Shown in pieces: positions 23,442-35,633 of a DNA stretch of 64,000 nt. The notes beneath the pieces are model-generated. The model did no database searches, was not told where the DNA came from, and saw nothing but the letters and a program-made list of their open reading frames with translations. The stretch comes from Voacanga thouarsii. Its lineage: Eukaryota; Streptophyta; Magnoliopsida; Gentianales; Apocynaceae. Each line of letters begins with the position of its first letter. Positions within the stretch are counted from its first letter, which is position 1. The stretch is taken from NCBI GenBank assembly GCA_026120185.1, contig JANUWF010000008.1, positions 2,604,001 through 2,668,000 of the forward strand, given 5' to 3'. The position numbers and the translations under genes were made by a program.

Positions 23442-25086
23442 TTCTATTGATTGGAAAAAAATTTCATTTAGAAAATTCTTTGTTTTGGAAAACATATAAA
23501 AATGCACATTTAAAATATCAAATTATTTCCATGAACCTATTAAAACCATTATAAAAAAATATGAAAATTTTGGCTCTTAGAAAAACTTGATAGAGCTTCG
23601 TAAGAAGGTTAATAATTTTCTAAGTTAAGTGTGTAACCATCACAAATTAAACTTCTTTAATAGGTATTGATCCAGAAATAGTTCCATCAATAGGATGGTC
23701 ACTACTCTTACCACCTATGGATAATCCAACATTAATGCCTCCAACAATAGGCTAGCTGACACTAACATTTATCATAGACTTTAATTATAATTCCTCTGTT
23801 AGTTCTAGATTCTCGTGAAAATCTATCCTATAGATGGTCATGCTCAAAATGGCGCTAAAATCCACAATCTCTAGTAGGAATCCATGGGGCCATTGGAACC
23901 CCTCTCCCACGTAATCTTTTGAGAAAAATAGGTTTTTAGGAAAAAAAAAACTTTTCTTTAAAATTTAATTGGGTATTATTAACTTTAGTGAAAGCCTAAA
24001 AATTCAACCATTATTCTCTATATCAAGGATAAAACCCTTTAAGAGAATAACCTATGAATTTTTATTTCACTACCTGAGTTAAAAGCATTTTTTAGGAACT
24101 AAATTTAAAACACTTAAATTTAAAATTATTCTCCATGTCAAGGATAAAACCTTTTGGAAGAATAAACCATGAATTTAATTTTAAATTACTTAGTTTCAAT
24201 TGTAAAACTTTATCCTTAATTATTTTTTCCTAGAGAAAAATTAATTTCTCAAAAACCTTTGTGCATTTGATCAAAAAATTAAATAAAATAGACATGCTCC
24301 AAAAATTAACTTTTTAGATGCTATTTCTAACCTTTAATTCTGATGTGACTAAATAATGGATTAAACATCATAATAATAAAATTAAAATAATCTTATTTAA
24401 TCCTAAAGTGGTTCTGCCTTTACTAATCATTTTCATGCAAAATTATTTAAATCCATTAATATACCATTACAAGAAAAAAACCTTGTGTGATATGGGCACC
24501 TGAAAGAAAAATACAAAGGAAAATAAAATAGGAGAAACTCTCAGAGGACCCAAACCGAAAGCCCAGACCACAACTCGCCGACCGAACTAGAAAATTCTAG
24601 ATCGGCCCAATTTAAACAAGCTAGGCTCGGCTCAACTCCATCCAACCCGCGGCTCTTGGAAGACAAGTCTCTCGAGCCGCGCGCAACTCACCACAATCCG
24701 ACCACAACTTGGAAACTTGCCAATCGCGATTGGTCTTTTCCTGCAACCTCCATTTTTTTGTTTTTGCAATTTTCCTTTAGGTTTACTTCTGTGTTTTTCA
24801 GCATTAGTCTAGGTATCATTTTCTTTTGTACAAGAATTCGTAAATGAATTGAAATACAATTTCAAATGCCTATGTCTTTTAAAATGAGGCGTACACGAAT
24901 TCTACGGAAAGCGATTAAAAACAAAATACAAGTGCCTATACCTCCTCCATGTGTGTGAGGCATACACAAAACCTACCCATATTAAAAACTATGAGAGATC
25001 CATACAATCACAAAGATCATATTTTTATCAGTAAAGAAACCACCTCTTTTGGTTATTAACATTAAGCATACTTCTAGATTAAACCT
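23442..25086 (-). other. Leader region of copia element
   Basis: This is 1.6 kb between the primer site and gag with no supported gene. It contains direct AT-rich repeats around 24010-24200 (two versions of tattctccat..tcaaggataaaacc) and a GC-richer patch at 24550-24720 (accgaac, ggcccaa, ccgcggctc). The small frame at 24656-24847 is over that patch and shows no family features. Confidence 0.5.
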
Positions 25087-25099
25087 GGCTTTGACACCA
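25087..25099 (-). promoter_or_regulatory. Primer-binding site of copia element (initiator-Met tRNA type)
   Basis: The minus strand reads TGGTGTCAAAGCC two bases inside the LTR end (..GATCCTTCA). It differs at a few positions from the common plant sequence TGGTATCAGAGCC, complementary to the 3' end of initiator methionine tRNA. Confidence 0.75.
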
Positions 25100-25101
25100 C
25101 T

Positions 25102-26381
25102 TGAAGGATCGCGGGAGAAATAAATACTCAGCGGAAGTATGCAAATTATAAAATTTATTTTTCTCGAGTCAAAGTCTAGGAATACTTACTTCCAAGGCAT
25201 TTTACTTTAATAACTAGAGTTGAATTCGAATTTGATAGCACTTCCTGTACTAGAACGTTTACTTGTTCTGCGGGAATACTAGCTAACCACCGGCTTCTTT
25301 GCATCAAATACTTACCACATTTGCTAGCTCTTAACCTTCCAAAGTAAAACAGGGGTGAAAAAGGTTAGAAGAAAAATGGAAGAGCTAAACGTTAAAAGAA
25401 AAACGAAGGAAACGACAACAAAAATGGTGGCTTGTTTTTCTTAAGGGAAAACCGAAAGCTTTGTTTTTTTGTTTGTGAAATTCGGTCAACACATCATAGG
25501 CGCACATGATGCCTATTTTATAAACAGCTTCCTTATCCTTTTTAGGGAAAAAAAAAAGCCGGTGTTTCCTTTTGCTTCTTTTTATTTCCAATTCCTTTTA
25601 GCACATGGCGGCTACCATCAAACCCTAATGGGCTATGTTCTTTTAATTAGTTCAAGACTAATTCAATAGTTTTCTTATTAATTAATTAATTCACTTAGAC
25701 CCAATATGAAATTACCCAAGATAATTAAATAATAAACTAATTAATTAAATTAGTTCTTTTATTAATTAAACCACTTGAGCCCAATATAAAATTACCCAAG
25801 ATAATTAATTAATAAACTAATTAGTTAAATTGACCCAATCAATTATTCTTGCCCAAATAAATAATTCATTAGATTCCTAGAATAATTCTTCCAATAATAA
25901 ATTCACCCAATAAGCCCATATAGTAAATAAATTTATTAAGGTTATTTGAGCTCTTTGGGGACCAAAAGACATATTATTTTTGGATACTAAAATGACCAAA
26001 ATACCCCTACTAAAAAATAGTAATATTTTTTTTTATCATTTTAGATATTCTATTTATCACCATATAGAAATATTGACACCAAGAATAATATTACAAGTGT
26101 AGTGTCTTCGACCTACAGATGTAATGAAGAAAATATCCCTATATGTAACACCTGTCATTCAGCTAGGAAAAATACACTAACACATTTCTCAATTATATCT
26201 ACCATCTTTTGATAGCTAGTCCGATAATCCATGACTTCTAGTATGTATCCACTTATTACAGGAAGTTACCCAAAAGTGTACATACTTAGTCACGTTTCCC
26301 AGGGCCCTGAATTATTAGATTATCTCGAACAATCACAAGGGAGTAATTTTTTCACGCAATGAAGCATAGAAACTCTATTGT
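25102..26381 (-). repeat. Copia LTR, 3' part in element orientation
   Basis: The LTR ends (minus strand) at GATCCTTCA, beside the primer site. The stretch 25970-26381 is alignable on the minus strand to 39820-40230 of the plus-strand copy, including caatatttctatatggtgat and ccagggccctg-type strings. It breaks at 26381 because a CACTA element is inserted, and resumes at 30833. The frames at 25385-25669 have no supported function. Confidence 0.75.
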
Positions 26382-26394
26382 CACTACAAGAAAA

Positions 26395-26765
26395 TATAAC
26401 ATTGGCAACAAAATTTTTTTTTCCTAGCTAAAGTTTTGTCGCCAAAAGTACCCTTTAGCGAGGAATTTTTTTTTCAGCGACAAAAACTATTTGTCGCTAC
26501 TAATTAAGACTTTTAGCGACAAAATATTTATTTCCTAACTAAAATTTATAGCTTTAGATAGGAAATAAGTGTATTAGCGAGGAAAATTTAAATTTTCTCG
26601 CTCATGATGCATCATCAGCGACAAAAATCCATTTCCTAGCTAAATTTTCCTCGCTAATAATGCATATCAATGACAAAAATTCATTTCCTAGCTAAAAATA
26701 TTAATTGTTATCACTATTAACTACACTTTTAGCAACAAAATTTATTTTTCCTAGCTAATACTTAT
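26395..26765. repeat. CACTA-3 left subterminal repeats
   Basis: Repeated tagcgac(a)aaa, gcgaggaaa and ctagctaaa motifs in both orientations, spaced 20-60 bp. They match the motifs at 30330-30810. Confidence 0.8.
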
Positions 26766-26789
26766 CTTTAAATTTTATATATTTATTAT

Positions 26790-27105
26790 ATGCCCCAAAA
26801 ATTTTGTAAATTGATCTTTAAATTTTGTATAAAAAAATGACCTCAAAAATTTGTAAATTAATCCCTAAATTTTTAAAATTTTATAATATAACCCTAAAAA
26901 TTTTATAAATAGGTCTCTAAATTTTTAAATATAGAAAAACATGACCCCAAATTTTACAAAATCGCTCATTAAATTTTGTAAGTTATAAATGATAACAAAA
27001 AATTTATAAATTGGTGATTAAATTTTAGAATATTTAAAATAAAATCCCAAAAATTTTACAAATTAGTCCCTAATTTTTAAATATTTATAAATTCATTATA
27101 TTTTG
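26790..27105. repeat. Degenerate short tandem repeats in CACTA-3
   Basis: About six to seven loose units of 40-50 bp, each with a form of ccccaaaaattttgtaaatt followed by gatctttaaattttg. They directly precede the longer array. Confidence 0.65.
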
Positions 27106-29110
27106 GACTGATTTATATAAATTAAACTATATTTGTGGCAAAATATATCCGATTACTTTCAAATTTGTTCATAATATATTTTATAGTAAATTCAATAAAT
27201 TTGATGGTTTGATCGTTAATTTGATATGTCTATCCTTATAAATGCTCTAGGTTTTGGGTATTTTTATAATGATTATGGAAGATTATGCGGTAAAACATAT
27301 CCAATTACCTTCAAATTTGGTCGTAATATATTTTTTAGTAATATTAATAAATCTGACAGTTGGATCGTTAATATATGCTAATCTTTGTAAATGGATTTGG
27401 TTTCGAGCATTTTTATAGAGATTATGTTAAATTAAATGGTAAAACATATCAAATTAACTTTAAATCTGGTATTAATACTTTTTTTAGTGATTTTATTAAA
27501 TTAATGATTTGATATTCCTTTATTTTCTAAATGTGTAAAGTTTATGGTATTTTTATATAGATTATACTAGATTCTATAGCAAAACATATCCGATTACCTT
27601 CAAATTTGGTCATGAAATATATTTTAGCTATTTTATCAAATCTAACGATTAAATTATTAATTTGATATGCCTTTATTTGTAAATATATTAGGTCATGGGC
27701 ATTTATATAGAAATTGTGCAAGATTAGATGGTAAAATATATCCGATTACCTTCAAATTTTGTTATAATATTTTTTTTGGGAATTTTAACAAATCTAATGG
27801 TTGGATCATTAATCTGATATGTCTATCTTTGTAAATGGGTTAGCTTTCGAGCAATTTTATAGAGTTTGTACCAGATTAAGTGGCAAAACATATCCGATTA
27901 TCCTTAAATTTGGCCATAATACTTTTTTTAGTGTTTTTATCAAATCTAACGGTTTCATTGTTAATTTGAAATTCCTATCTTTCTAAATGTGTTAGGTTTT
28001 CTGTATTTTTATAGAGATTATGCTAGATTATATGCCAAAATATATCTGATTGCCTTTAAATTTGGTCATAATATATTTTTTAGTAATTTTAATAAATCTA
28101 ATAGTTGGATCGTTAATTTGATATGCCTATATTTGTAAATGGGTTAGCTTTCAAGCATTTTCATAGAGTTTATACAAGATTAAGTGGCAAAACATATCCG
28201 ATTATATTTAAATTTGGTCATAATATGTTTTTTTAGTGATTTTATCAAATCCAACGGTTGGATTGTTAATTTGATATGCTTATCTTTCTAAATGTGTTAG
28301 GTTTTCTGTATTTTTATAGAGATTATACTAGATTATGTGTCAAAATATATCCGCTTGCCTTCAAACTTGGTCATAGTATATTTTTTAGTAATTTTAACAA
28401 ATCAAACGATTTGATCGTTCATTTGATGTGTCTATCTTTGTAAATGGGTTAGCTTTCGAGCATTTTTATAGATTTTACAAGATTAAGTGGCAAAACATAT
28501 CCGATTACCTTTAAATTTAGTCATAATACTTTTTTTAGTGATTTTTTCAAATCTAATGGTTGGATTGTTAATTTGATATGCCTATCTTTCTAAATATGTT
28601 AGGTTTTCTATATTTTTATAGAGATTATGCTAGATTCTGTGCCAAAATATATCTGATTGCCTTCAAATTTGGTCATAATATATTTTTAAATAATTTCAAT
28701 AAATATAACGGTTAGATAGTTAATTTGATATGCGTATCTTTGTAAATGAGTTAGGTTTTGGGCATTTTAATAGTAATTGTGCTAGATTATGTGACAAAAC
28801 ATATCCGATTATATTTAAATTTAGCCATGACACTTTTTATAACAATTTTAACAAATCTCACGGTTGGATTGTTAATTTGACGTGCTTATATTTGTATATG
28901 TGTTAGGTTTTGGGCATTTTTACAGAGATTATGCTAGATTAAATGGAAAAATATATCTGATTACCTTTAAATATGGTCATAATACTTTTTTTAGTGATAT
29001 TATCCAATCTAACGGTTGAATCATTAATTTGATATGCTTATCTTTTTAAATGTGTTAGGCTTTGAGTATTTTTATAGAAATTATACTAGATTCTATAGCA
29101 AAATATATCC
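27106..29110 (+). repeat. ~152-bp tandem array, about 13 units, with a two-unit pattern
   Basis: The anchor aaacatatccgatta (or aaaatatatctgattgcc) recurs near 27126, 27293, 27442, 27581, 27734, 27884, 28036, 28188, 28343, 28491, 28643, 28795, 28947 and 29100. Spacing is 148-155 bp from 27734 on. Each unit holds caaatttggtcataata, caaatctaacggttggat and gttaatttgatatg. From about 27734 to 28795 two unit types alternate. One has tttagtgatttt and tttctaaatgtgttaggttttctg. The other has tttagtaatttt and ttgtaaatgggttagctttcgagc. The doublet is therefore about 304 bp. There is no coding capacity. Confidence 0.88.
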
Positions 29111-29111
29111 G

Positions 29112-29147
<36 letters not shown>

Positions 29148-29195
29148 ATTATATATATGTATAAATAAATTAAATTATTAAAATAGTGCATATAG

Positions 29196-29250
<55 letters not shown>

Positions 29251-29401
29251 TAAAATGTTATTTTACTATATAAGTGTATACATTATACATATGGATATAC
29301 GTGTATATATATTAATATATTAAAATAGTGTATATATATTAGTATGTTGTACTAAAATATATGTATATGTGTAGATATATGTATATATGTAGTATATTAT
29401 C

Positions 29402-29433
<32 letters not shown>

Positions 29434-29651
29434 ATTAATATATTTAAAAGTATATTAATATTTATTGATGTATGTATACTATATATATATATACATATAT
29501 TAAAATGTTATTTTACTATATATGTGTATATATTATACATTTGGATATACATGTATATATATTAATAGATTAAAATAGTGTATATATATTAGTATGTTGT
29601 ACTAAAATATATGTATGTGTGTATATATATGTATATATGTAGTACGTTGTC

Positions 29652-29684
<33 letters not shown>

Positions 29685-29833
29685 TATATGTGTGTGTGTG
29701 TGTGTTTGTATTGGATATGTATATATACATGTATGTTTAAGTGTTTTTTATAATCGAACTATTTGTATTTTTCTATATATATGTGTGTGTATATTTATGT
29801 ATTTGTTGTGTATATATTTGTATGTATTATGTA

Positions 29834-29872
<39 letters not shown>

Positions 29873-29960
29873 GTATTGGAATTGTATATATGTTTAAGTT
29901 TTTTTTTCCTAATCGAATTATTTGTATAGAATCATTTAGTAAATACAATGATATAAATAA
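29111..29960. repeat. TA/TG/AC microsatellites with an internal duplication
   Basis: Runs of (GT)n at 29126-29147, (AC)n at 29200-29229, (TA)n at 29230-29250 and further tracts to 29870. Segment 29250-29412 is repeated at 29496-29658 (tattaaaatgttattttact through agtatgttgtactaaaatat), a direct duplication with a period of about 246 bp. The long Tyr/Ile/Cys-rich frames are repeat translations. Confidence 0.85.
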
Positions 29961-30829
29961 CATGATATAAACTTTTAAAATTATATAAATATATAAAATA
30001 ATTTATTATATTGAATAATGTAGTTTCATTGTAAATTTAATATATTATTATATTTTATTATTACACTAATGTTTATAAAAAAGTTTTAAAAAATTTCAGG
30101 AATAGTTTAAAAAAATAAAAAAAAAAAGGATATGACCATAAGTTGCTTTGGCCCACAGCAGTTGAGAGCAACAAATGGTTTTTCGCAGATTCTCACTAAT
30201 TGTTGGCTCCGATCAGGTGTGGCTGGTTCACGAGGTCCACGCTGCTAAGGGTGGTGCGATTAGGTGTGCTTGGTCCATGAAGGGTTCTGTGGTCCAAAAA
30301 AAAATTTTTTTTATTTTTTCAAACATTAATATCTTTAGCGACAAAATATATTTGTTGCTAATGACAAATATTTTTCTATCACCATTGACCTTTTTGGTGA
30401 CGAAAAAAATTTTACATTGGCGAGGAAATTTTTTTTTGGTCACGAAAAATAAATAAAATTTTTTCTCAAAATTGTATTTAATTTCTCAAAAAAAAATTTT
30501 TTTGCCACAAAATTTTAGTGACAAAACATTTTTTTGGCTAAAAATCATCATGGCAACAAAACTATAACTTTCCGTGACAAAATATTGTTAGCTTTAGCGA
30601 GGAAATTTTTCCTAGCTAAAAGCAAAACCTTCAGCTAGGAAAATTTTTCCTCACTAAAGATCAATCTTTGGCGAGGAAAATGAAAATTTTGTGAAGTGAC
30701 AATGATTTCCGAGGATGGGGCTAGAAGCAAATTTCCTAGCTAAAGGGTTTTAGCTAGGAAATTTTAACCTTTAGCTAGGAATTTTTTTTTTGGCGATGAA
30801 AGGTTTTTTTTTTTTTTTTTTTTGTAGTG
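29961..30829. repeat. CACTA-3 right arm: GC-richer insert and subterminal repeats
   Basis: About 30145-30300 is clearly richer in GC than its surroundings and holds two related phrases (ggtgtggctggttcacgagg and aggtgtgcttggtccatgaa). It could be a captured fragment, but I recognise no protein. From about 30330 the tagcgac/gcgagga/ctagcta motifs begin and continue to the poly-T-rich terminus. Confidence 0.6.
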
Positions 30830-30832
30830 TGT

Positions 30833-31076
30833 ATAAGTCCATCTTAATTAATTAGAGTCATACACCCAACGTACAAGGTTATTGGCCTTGCGATAAGACC
30901 CCACCCAACATACATCAAAGTGTGCAAGTCCAGCTTCACTAAACCACCAACTTATACTCAAGTCTTACAATACTCGCCCATGCAGTAGGTGCGATAAATC
31001 AATCTTTATTTAATTTAGTACTTTTATAAAGACTATTATCGCGTGGTCCAGTTTTACATATTTTAAATACGCTTCC
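30833..31076 (-). repeat. Copia LTR, continuation right of CACTA-3
   Basis: This is alignable on the minus strand to about 39590-39830 of the plus-strand copia LTR (gcgtatttaaaatatgtaaaactgg against gcgtatttcaaatatgtagaactgg-type sequence). It stops at 31076, where an Athila-like LTR starts; the remaining roughly 320 bp of its 5' end are not seen on the far side. Confidence 0.7.
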
Positions 31077-32493
31077 TGATGCGTAAATTTTGAGTGTATA
31101 AAAATCATTAAACTTAAATCCATCCTTTATCCAAGTTTTAATTAAAATGTTAATCCCAAAATACACATACAAGAAAATATACTCATCGCAAGTATAGTAT
31201 TAGAATTAACGAGTATCGGTCCTCAAAGGAACAAGTACACATTAATCACTTTTCATTCATAATTTAATCGACCCAATAAAGTGATAAAATCATAAAGAGA
31301 AAAATAAAGAAAAATATATACAACTCAAAGGATGAAAGAATATATAATTAGACAAATATTCTTGAAAAGATGGCAATGAATCATTTAGCAAATATAACAA
31401 TCAATTATCATCTTGGTTTCATGAAGGATTAAATAAGAACAACTTCATTAGCAGTTCATGATTCCCTATCTCCTAAGCAACTTAATAGATATATTCTATC
31501 TCACTAGTCTTACCTAAAAGATACATTAAAATCAATCCTCATAAAAATCCCTATATTTTAGGTAATTTAAAACATGAAATTAGTCAATGAATCCATATTC
31601 TAGTAATCATCAACCAACCTTTGATTACCCAAATTCCTTGACAATTAGCCCCTTTTTTAAAGCAAGTTAAGAGATAACAAATATGAAATTAATTAATTGA
31701 AGTCATTATCAACCCATTTTTCAAGCAAGTTAATAACAAGAATCAACCCATCAACTTCGTAAGAAAAACAAGTAATCAAATCTCAAGAAAAATAATTAAT
31801 TGAACAAAAGACTAATTAACTTAAGAAATCATGAATCCCAAAGTAATATTGAATTAAAAAAAAATTGATTCTATCATTGTTTAAGAAAATGAAAAAAAAA
31901 AGGAAAAGAAAGCACTCATAGACAAACCTCATTCTTCTCCCTTGAAGACTCACTTGAATAATTCTCCTTGATTTGATGAATTCCTCATTCAATAAATGAT
32001 TTTTTGATTTAACTCCTTGGATTCACACTTTTGTCTTGTATTTTTCTTGTTTAAATAGGCTTCCAAGAGGCCAAAATTCATCCCCTAAGAGTTATGGGAC
32101 TAGTAGAGATTGGAAAAAATCAAAATTCTTGGGAAAGTATCAAATCCGAGCATAGTTGGAAAATTCACCAACATGGGACAGAGCAGAGCGGGTGCCGGCT
32201 TCGTTTGGTGCCGAGCGTGCTCTAATCGGCCCGGTCGTCCTCTATTTTTCAACAAAATTTCCCCTATTTCCATATTGGGGCCAACACCAGTTCCGTGGGT
32301 TACGGCCAGCGCCGGCCATGCTCTGATGGTAACGGTTTTGATATTTTTTCGTCGTTTTCTGCAATAAAAGTCCAAAATACCTTTTCAAGGATAAAATGTT
32401 AAATATGAAGGAATATGTCTAGTTATTACAATAAATACATCACAAAACACTCTCAAATAACTAGAAAAATACAGATGAATTTTGCCCTTATCA
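31077..32493 (-). repeat. Athila-like LTR (1.42 kb), minus orientation
   Basis: Starts TGATGCGTAAATTTTGAG at 31077 and ends ..cccttatca at 32493, collinear with 7271-8712. It has GC-rich GGCGCC-like blocks at 32180-32240 and 32280-32330. On the minus strand a purine-rich AAGTATGGAGAAATA precedes the LTR start. The overlapping frames at 32100-32375 cover the GC-rich blocks and are not genes. Confidence 0.8.
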
Positions 32494-32852
32494 TATTTCT
32501 CCATACTTGAACCTTTACTTGTCCTCAAGCAAAAAAGAATTAAAACACTAAGCGAATGCTCATGAACAAGTCAAATCAATTCATCAACATTTTCCTTAGC
32601 CAATTCATTCATAATAAAGTAATAATCTTCTTCCAACCTTAAACATAAACTCATCATTTACTCAACCCTTTTAAAATCTTGTAAACTCATGTATTAAATC
32701 AAACAATCCCAAGGCTATCAAAGTTAAGTTAAACAAGCTTATATTTAGTACAAGAAAATCATCCTACTCCTTAAGCAAATACATAAATAACATAAATTAT
32801 ACAGGTTAAGCCATTTGACCAATTTAAGCATTATAAACCCAAAGTTTGCGCA
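32494..32852 (-). other. 3' internal fragment of minus-strand Athila-like copy
   Basis: This aligns with about 8713-9010 (ttgtcctcaagca, ..aagcattataaac) and so belongs to the minus-strand copy. It ends at gtttgcgca (32844-32852), where plus-strand element sequence starts. No coding content. Confidence 0.6.
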
Positions 32853-32861
32853 AAAAGTTTT

Positions 32862-32879
32862 TAGCGCCGTTGCCGGGGA
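32862..32879 (+). promoter_or_regulatory. Primer-binding site, Athila type
   Basis: TAGCGCCGTTGCCGGGGA matches, with one base changed, the TGGCGCCGTTGCCGGGG site seen beside LTRs of Athila-like plant elements and complementary to the 3' end of tRNA-Asp (family knowledge). It is the best preserved of the three sites of this family in the window. Confidence 0.8.
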
Positions 32880-32943
32880 ACAATATCATGAAAGCTTAGA
32901 TTTTGTCAATTTAACCATGTTTATATGTTTATATGTCTATATG

Positions 32944-32980
<37 letters not shown>

Positions 32981-33211
32981 TTTGAGTAAATAGGTACTAC
33001 ATCTTGTTTTTTGCAACATTGTGTGCCGTAATTGACTAGCTTAGTTCGTGTTGTACTTCTAAATACAACTAATTTTTGTATGTAGATAGTTTGTGAATAT
33101 ATCTAATGTGTGTGTTTTTCTTTTCTTTAATTTTCTATTATTTTTGTTTGTTTTTTTTTATTTTTGATTTGATTTTTATTTTTCTTTGAGTGCAAGGTTC
33201 AAAGCATCATT

Positions 33212-33986
33212 ATGGACAATTATTCATGGGCACAATGTCAAAGGAACTACAATGATGATATATTGGTAAGGTTGCAAGTGCCCATTGATACTTTTAGTGA
33301 GACGTCACTAGGAAGCATCCATAAATTCTTTTATTGTCAATACAAATTCATCCATTAAGTGGCACGATGAAGTTTTCCAACGAATGAGCCATCAAAGAAT
33401 ACAACTAGCCAAGTTGGTTGAAGATGCCATAAATGCCCATACACTTGAATAAGAGAATTCCCAAGGAAATGAGAGAGGATATGAGGAACAACTACCCAAT
33501 GTGGAAAGGGAGGAGTTGGATCTTTCAATACTATATCATACGAAGTCCTTGGAGGATGTTGACAAATTCTACCCTGCACCCCAATTTCAGGGAGGTAATT
33601 TGGTATTTGTAGATGGGTTGAAAGGTAAGGATTTCTTGATCCTATCTTTAAAATATACACTATTAGGTTCAAAAGAGAATTTTAATTGTTACAAATCTTT
33701 TGAAGGAATAAGTGGTGATTCTCATAATTACGCACTGTTTAGACATAATTTACATCTTTATGTTAGAAACTTGATTAGTATATCTAAAAAAGTGTTATGG
33801 AAGGGGGTTCATGCATGTACTTTCATTGTAAGTACTATTTTCCATGAACACTCTATTTTTCCAAACCCTATCTTATTTCTACTTTCATCATACCTACCTT
33901 TTTCAATGTACATTCATGTCCTTTCCAAAGGTTTGATGAGGAAGCATGATGAGTGGAAAGAGTTTGTATCTTTGTTTTGTATTTAG
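33212..33986 (+). pseudogene. Unrecognised retroelement ORF, plus-strand copy
   Basis: The frame opens with MDNYSWAQCQRNYNDD at 33212, meets stops, and is open from about 33501 to 33986. The open part reads KFYPAPQFQGGNLVFVDGLK, NFNCYKSFEGISGDSH, LFRHNLHLYVRNLISISKKV, HACTFIVSTIFHEHSIFPNP and KHDEWKEFVSLFCI. I do not recognise a domain. The same protein is encoded on the minus strand at 38570-37827, with a TAA at the same place in both (after the TLE of a TLE-stop-EN segment). The position after the primer site is where gag normally sits. One short hydrophobic stretch (LFLLSSYLPFSMYIHVLSKG) is seen near the end. It could be a divergent gag-like or accessory protein. Confidence 0.5.
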
Positions 33987-35633
33987 TTTTGTTTTTCCTC
34001 TCCCAAATAAGGAAAATATTTTCCATCTTAAGTGTGGGGGAGTGAGTCATGTCTTTATTTGATTTGTTAGGATTTTTAATTTATTTTCTTTTATTTAGGT
34101 CTGTCTTTATTTTGTTATTATTTTCTTTGTATTTTTCTTTGTGTTTTCTTTTTGCAAGTAGGAATAAAGTCTTCTTATACTAGCCCTTTTCTCTATTTCT
34201 AGCTTTGATATATATTGGAGCATTATTGCACTTGGGGAGTATTACGTCACCCTCTCCTCCTTTATCATTTTTGGCCCTTTAGAGATGCTTTCTTGTTTTA
34301 ATTTTTGGCCAATGAGGACATTGTCCAATTAAAGTGTGGGAGAGTGGTTTAGTGATATTCTTTGTCCAAGTTTTTACCAATCATTTTGGTGTTTTCTTGG
34401 TATTGAGCTGCTACTTTAGAAAAATTTTGAATTTTGAAAATTTTAAAGTTTGGAAATTTTGGACCTAATATGTAATGGAATTATTTTCTTTTCTTTATTC
34501 TTCCTCTTTATTTATTTTGGTCTTCTTGGTTTTACTTTCATTATTATATTTTTGGCCATTGAGAACAATGTCCCGTTTAAGTATGGGGGGGAAATATAGG
34601 CATTGAAGATATTTTTCATATCATTTTTGTATGAAATTTTCAATTTTTTTTGTTGTGATTTTCATTATTTAGCAAGGATGTAATGCTTTTTCTTACTTGG
34701 ATATGAGTTTTGTCATTCATTTGGTGGATTTTAATGAAATTGGTTTATTAGATAGGATATTTTTCAAGGCTTGAGAGTTTGGATTAATCTTGTTTATGCA
34801 TTAGTGTTTGAATATTATTTGACTCATCTAGTTTGAATATGGAGAATATGATGAATGTGGGGAAAGTTTGTTGGCTAACTCTTGTATTATAGTTTTAAAT
34901 TTTGCGTAGCTTTGAGTGGTGATAGGGAATGTGAGTTGATAAGAGATCTTTGAGATGAAAGATTGTGGAAAAATTGTGAAATTTTTTTTGTGAGTTGAAG
35001 AATTGAAAAACTGAGTTGACTGTTGTTTCCTCTTTAAAGATGAGAAAGTATTGTTTTTGCTTGATTATGGGGGCCAATATGGATAGGGAAGAGAAAACCA
35101 CTTTCTTGAGGCTATGAATTCCCAAGAGCAAAAGATAGGAAAGATGTTGAAAAAAAATTATGAGTGATGACTAAAAGGGGGCCAATACGATGTGTGAAGA
35201 GAAATCCATGCACTTAAGGCTATCAATTCCCTAAGTCATTGAAAAAATTGAGAGAATTTTTTTTTTTTAGTGTTTTTCTTACATCATGACTTGGGTTGTG
35301 CAATTTTTAGATTTATAATGCTTGAGTAGGTAGATAGCTTGACTTGTGTAATTCATGTTATTTATATTTTCACTTGAAGAGTAAAATAATTTTTTTAGAC
35401 TAAGGTATAAAAGTGATTAATTTGATTTCAAGAGTTTTGTAATGTCTTCTCAAATGTTTTAAAGTTTAATTGTTTTCAAAGGGTAAATGAATGTCAAGAG
35501 TTTTATCTAAAGTTTGAAGGGAAGTTATAATTCTTGTTGTGTTTTAAAATTTGTGAAAAAATAAAAGCTTGTGTTTTCTTGGCTTAAGTGTTTTTTGCTT
35601 GAGGACAAACAAAAGTTCAAGTGTAGAGTTACA
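33987..35633 (+). other. 3' internal region with repeated purine-tract modules
   Basis: No supported gene. Modules with a form of aagtgtgggggagtg lie at 34029-34043, 34335-34350 and 34576-34592. Two of them are preceded by a near-palindromic ggacattgtcc or gaacaatgtcc and a ggcca(at)tgag string. The last purine stretch before the LTR is aagtgtagagttaca (35619-35633). The minus-strand counterparts are at 37467-37500 and 37765-37800. Confidence 0.6.

Larger units (their letters stand above)
26382..30829. mobile_element. CACTA-3, non-autonomous element with satellite-like core (4.45 kb)
   Basis: The left terminus is CACTACAAGAAAA (26382) and the right terminus TTTTTGTAGTG (30829), an inverted CACTA pair. 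The 3-bp target duplication tgt is perfect (26379-26381 and 30830-30832). Both ends carry many short motifs tagcgacaaaa, tagcgaggaaa and ctagctaaa. There is no transposase; the core is a set of tandem repeats and microsatellites. It interrupts the copia LTR, whose sequence is continuous across it. This is a non-autonomous CACTA element that would depend on a transposase from elsewhere. Confidence 0.88.
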
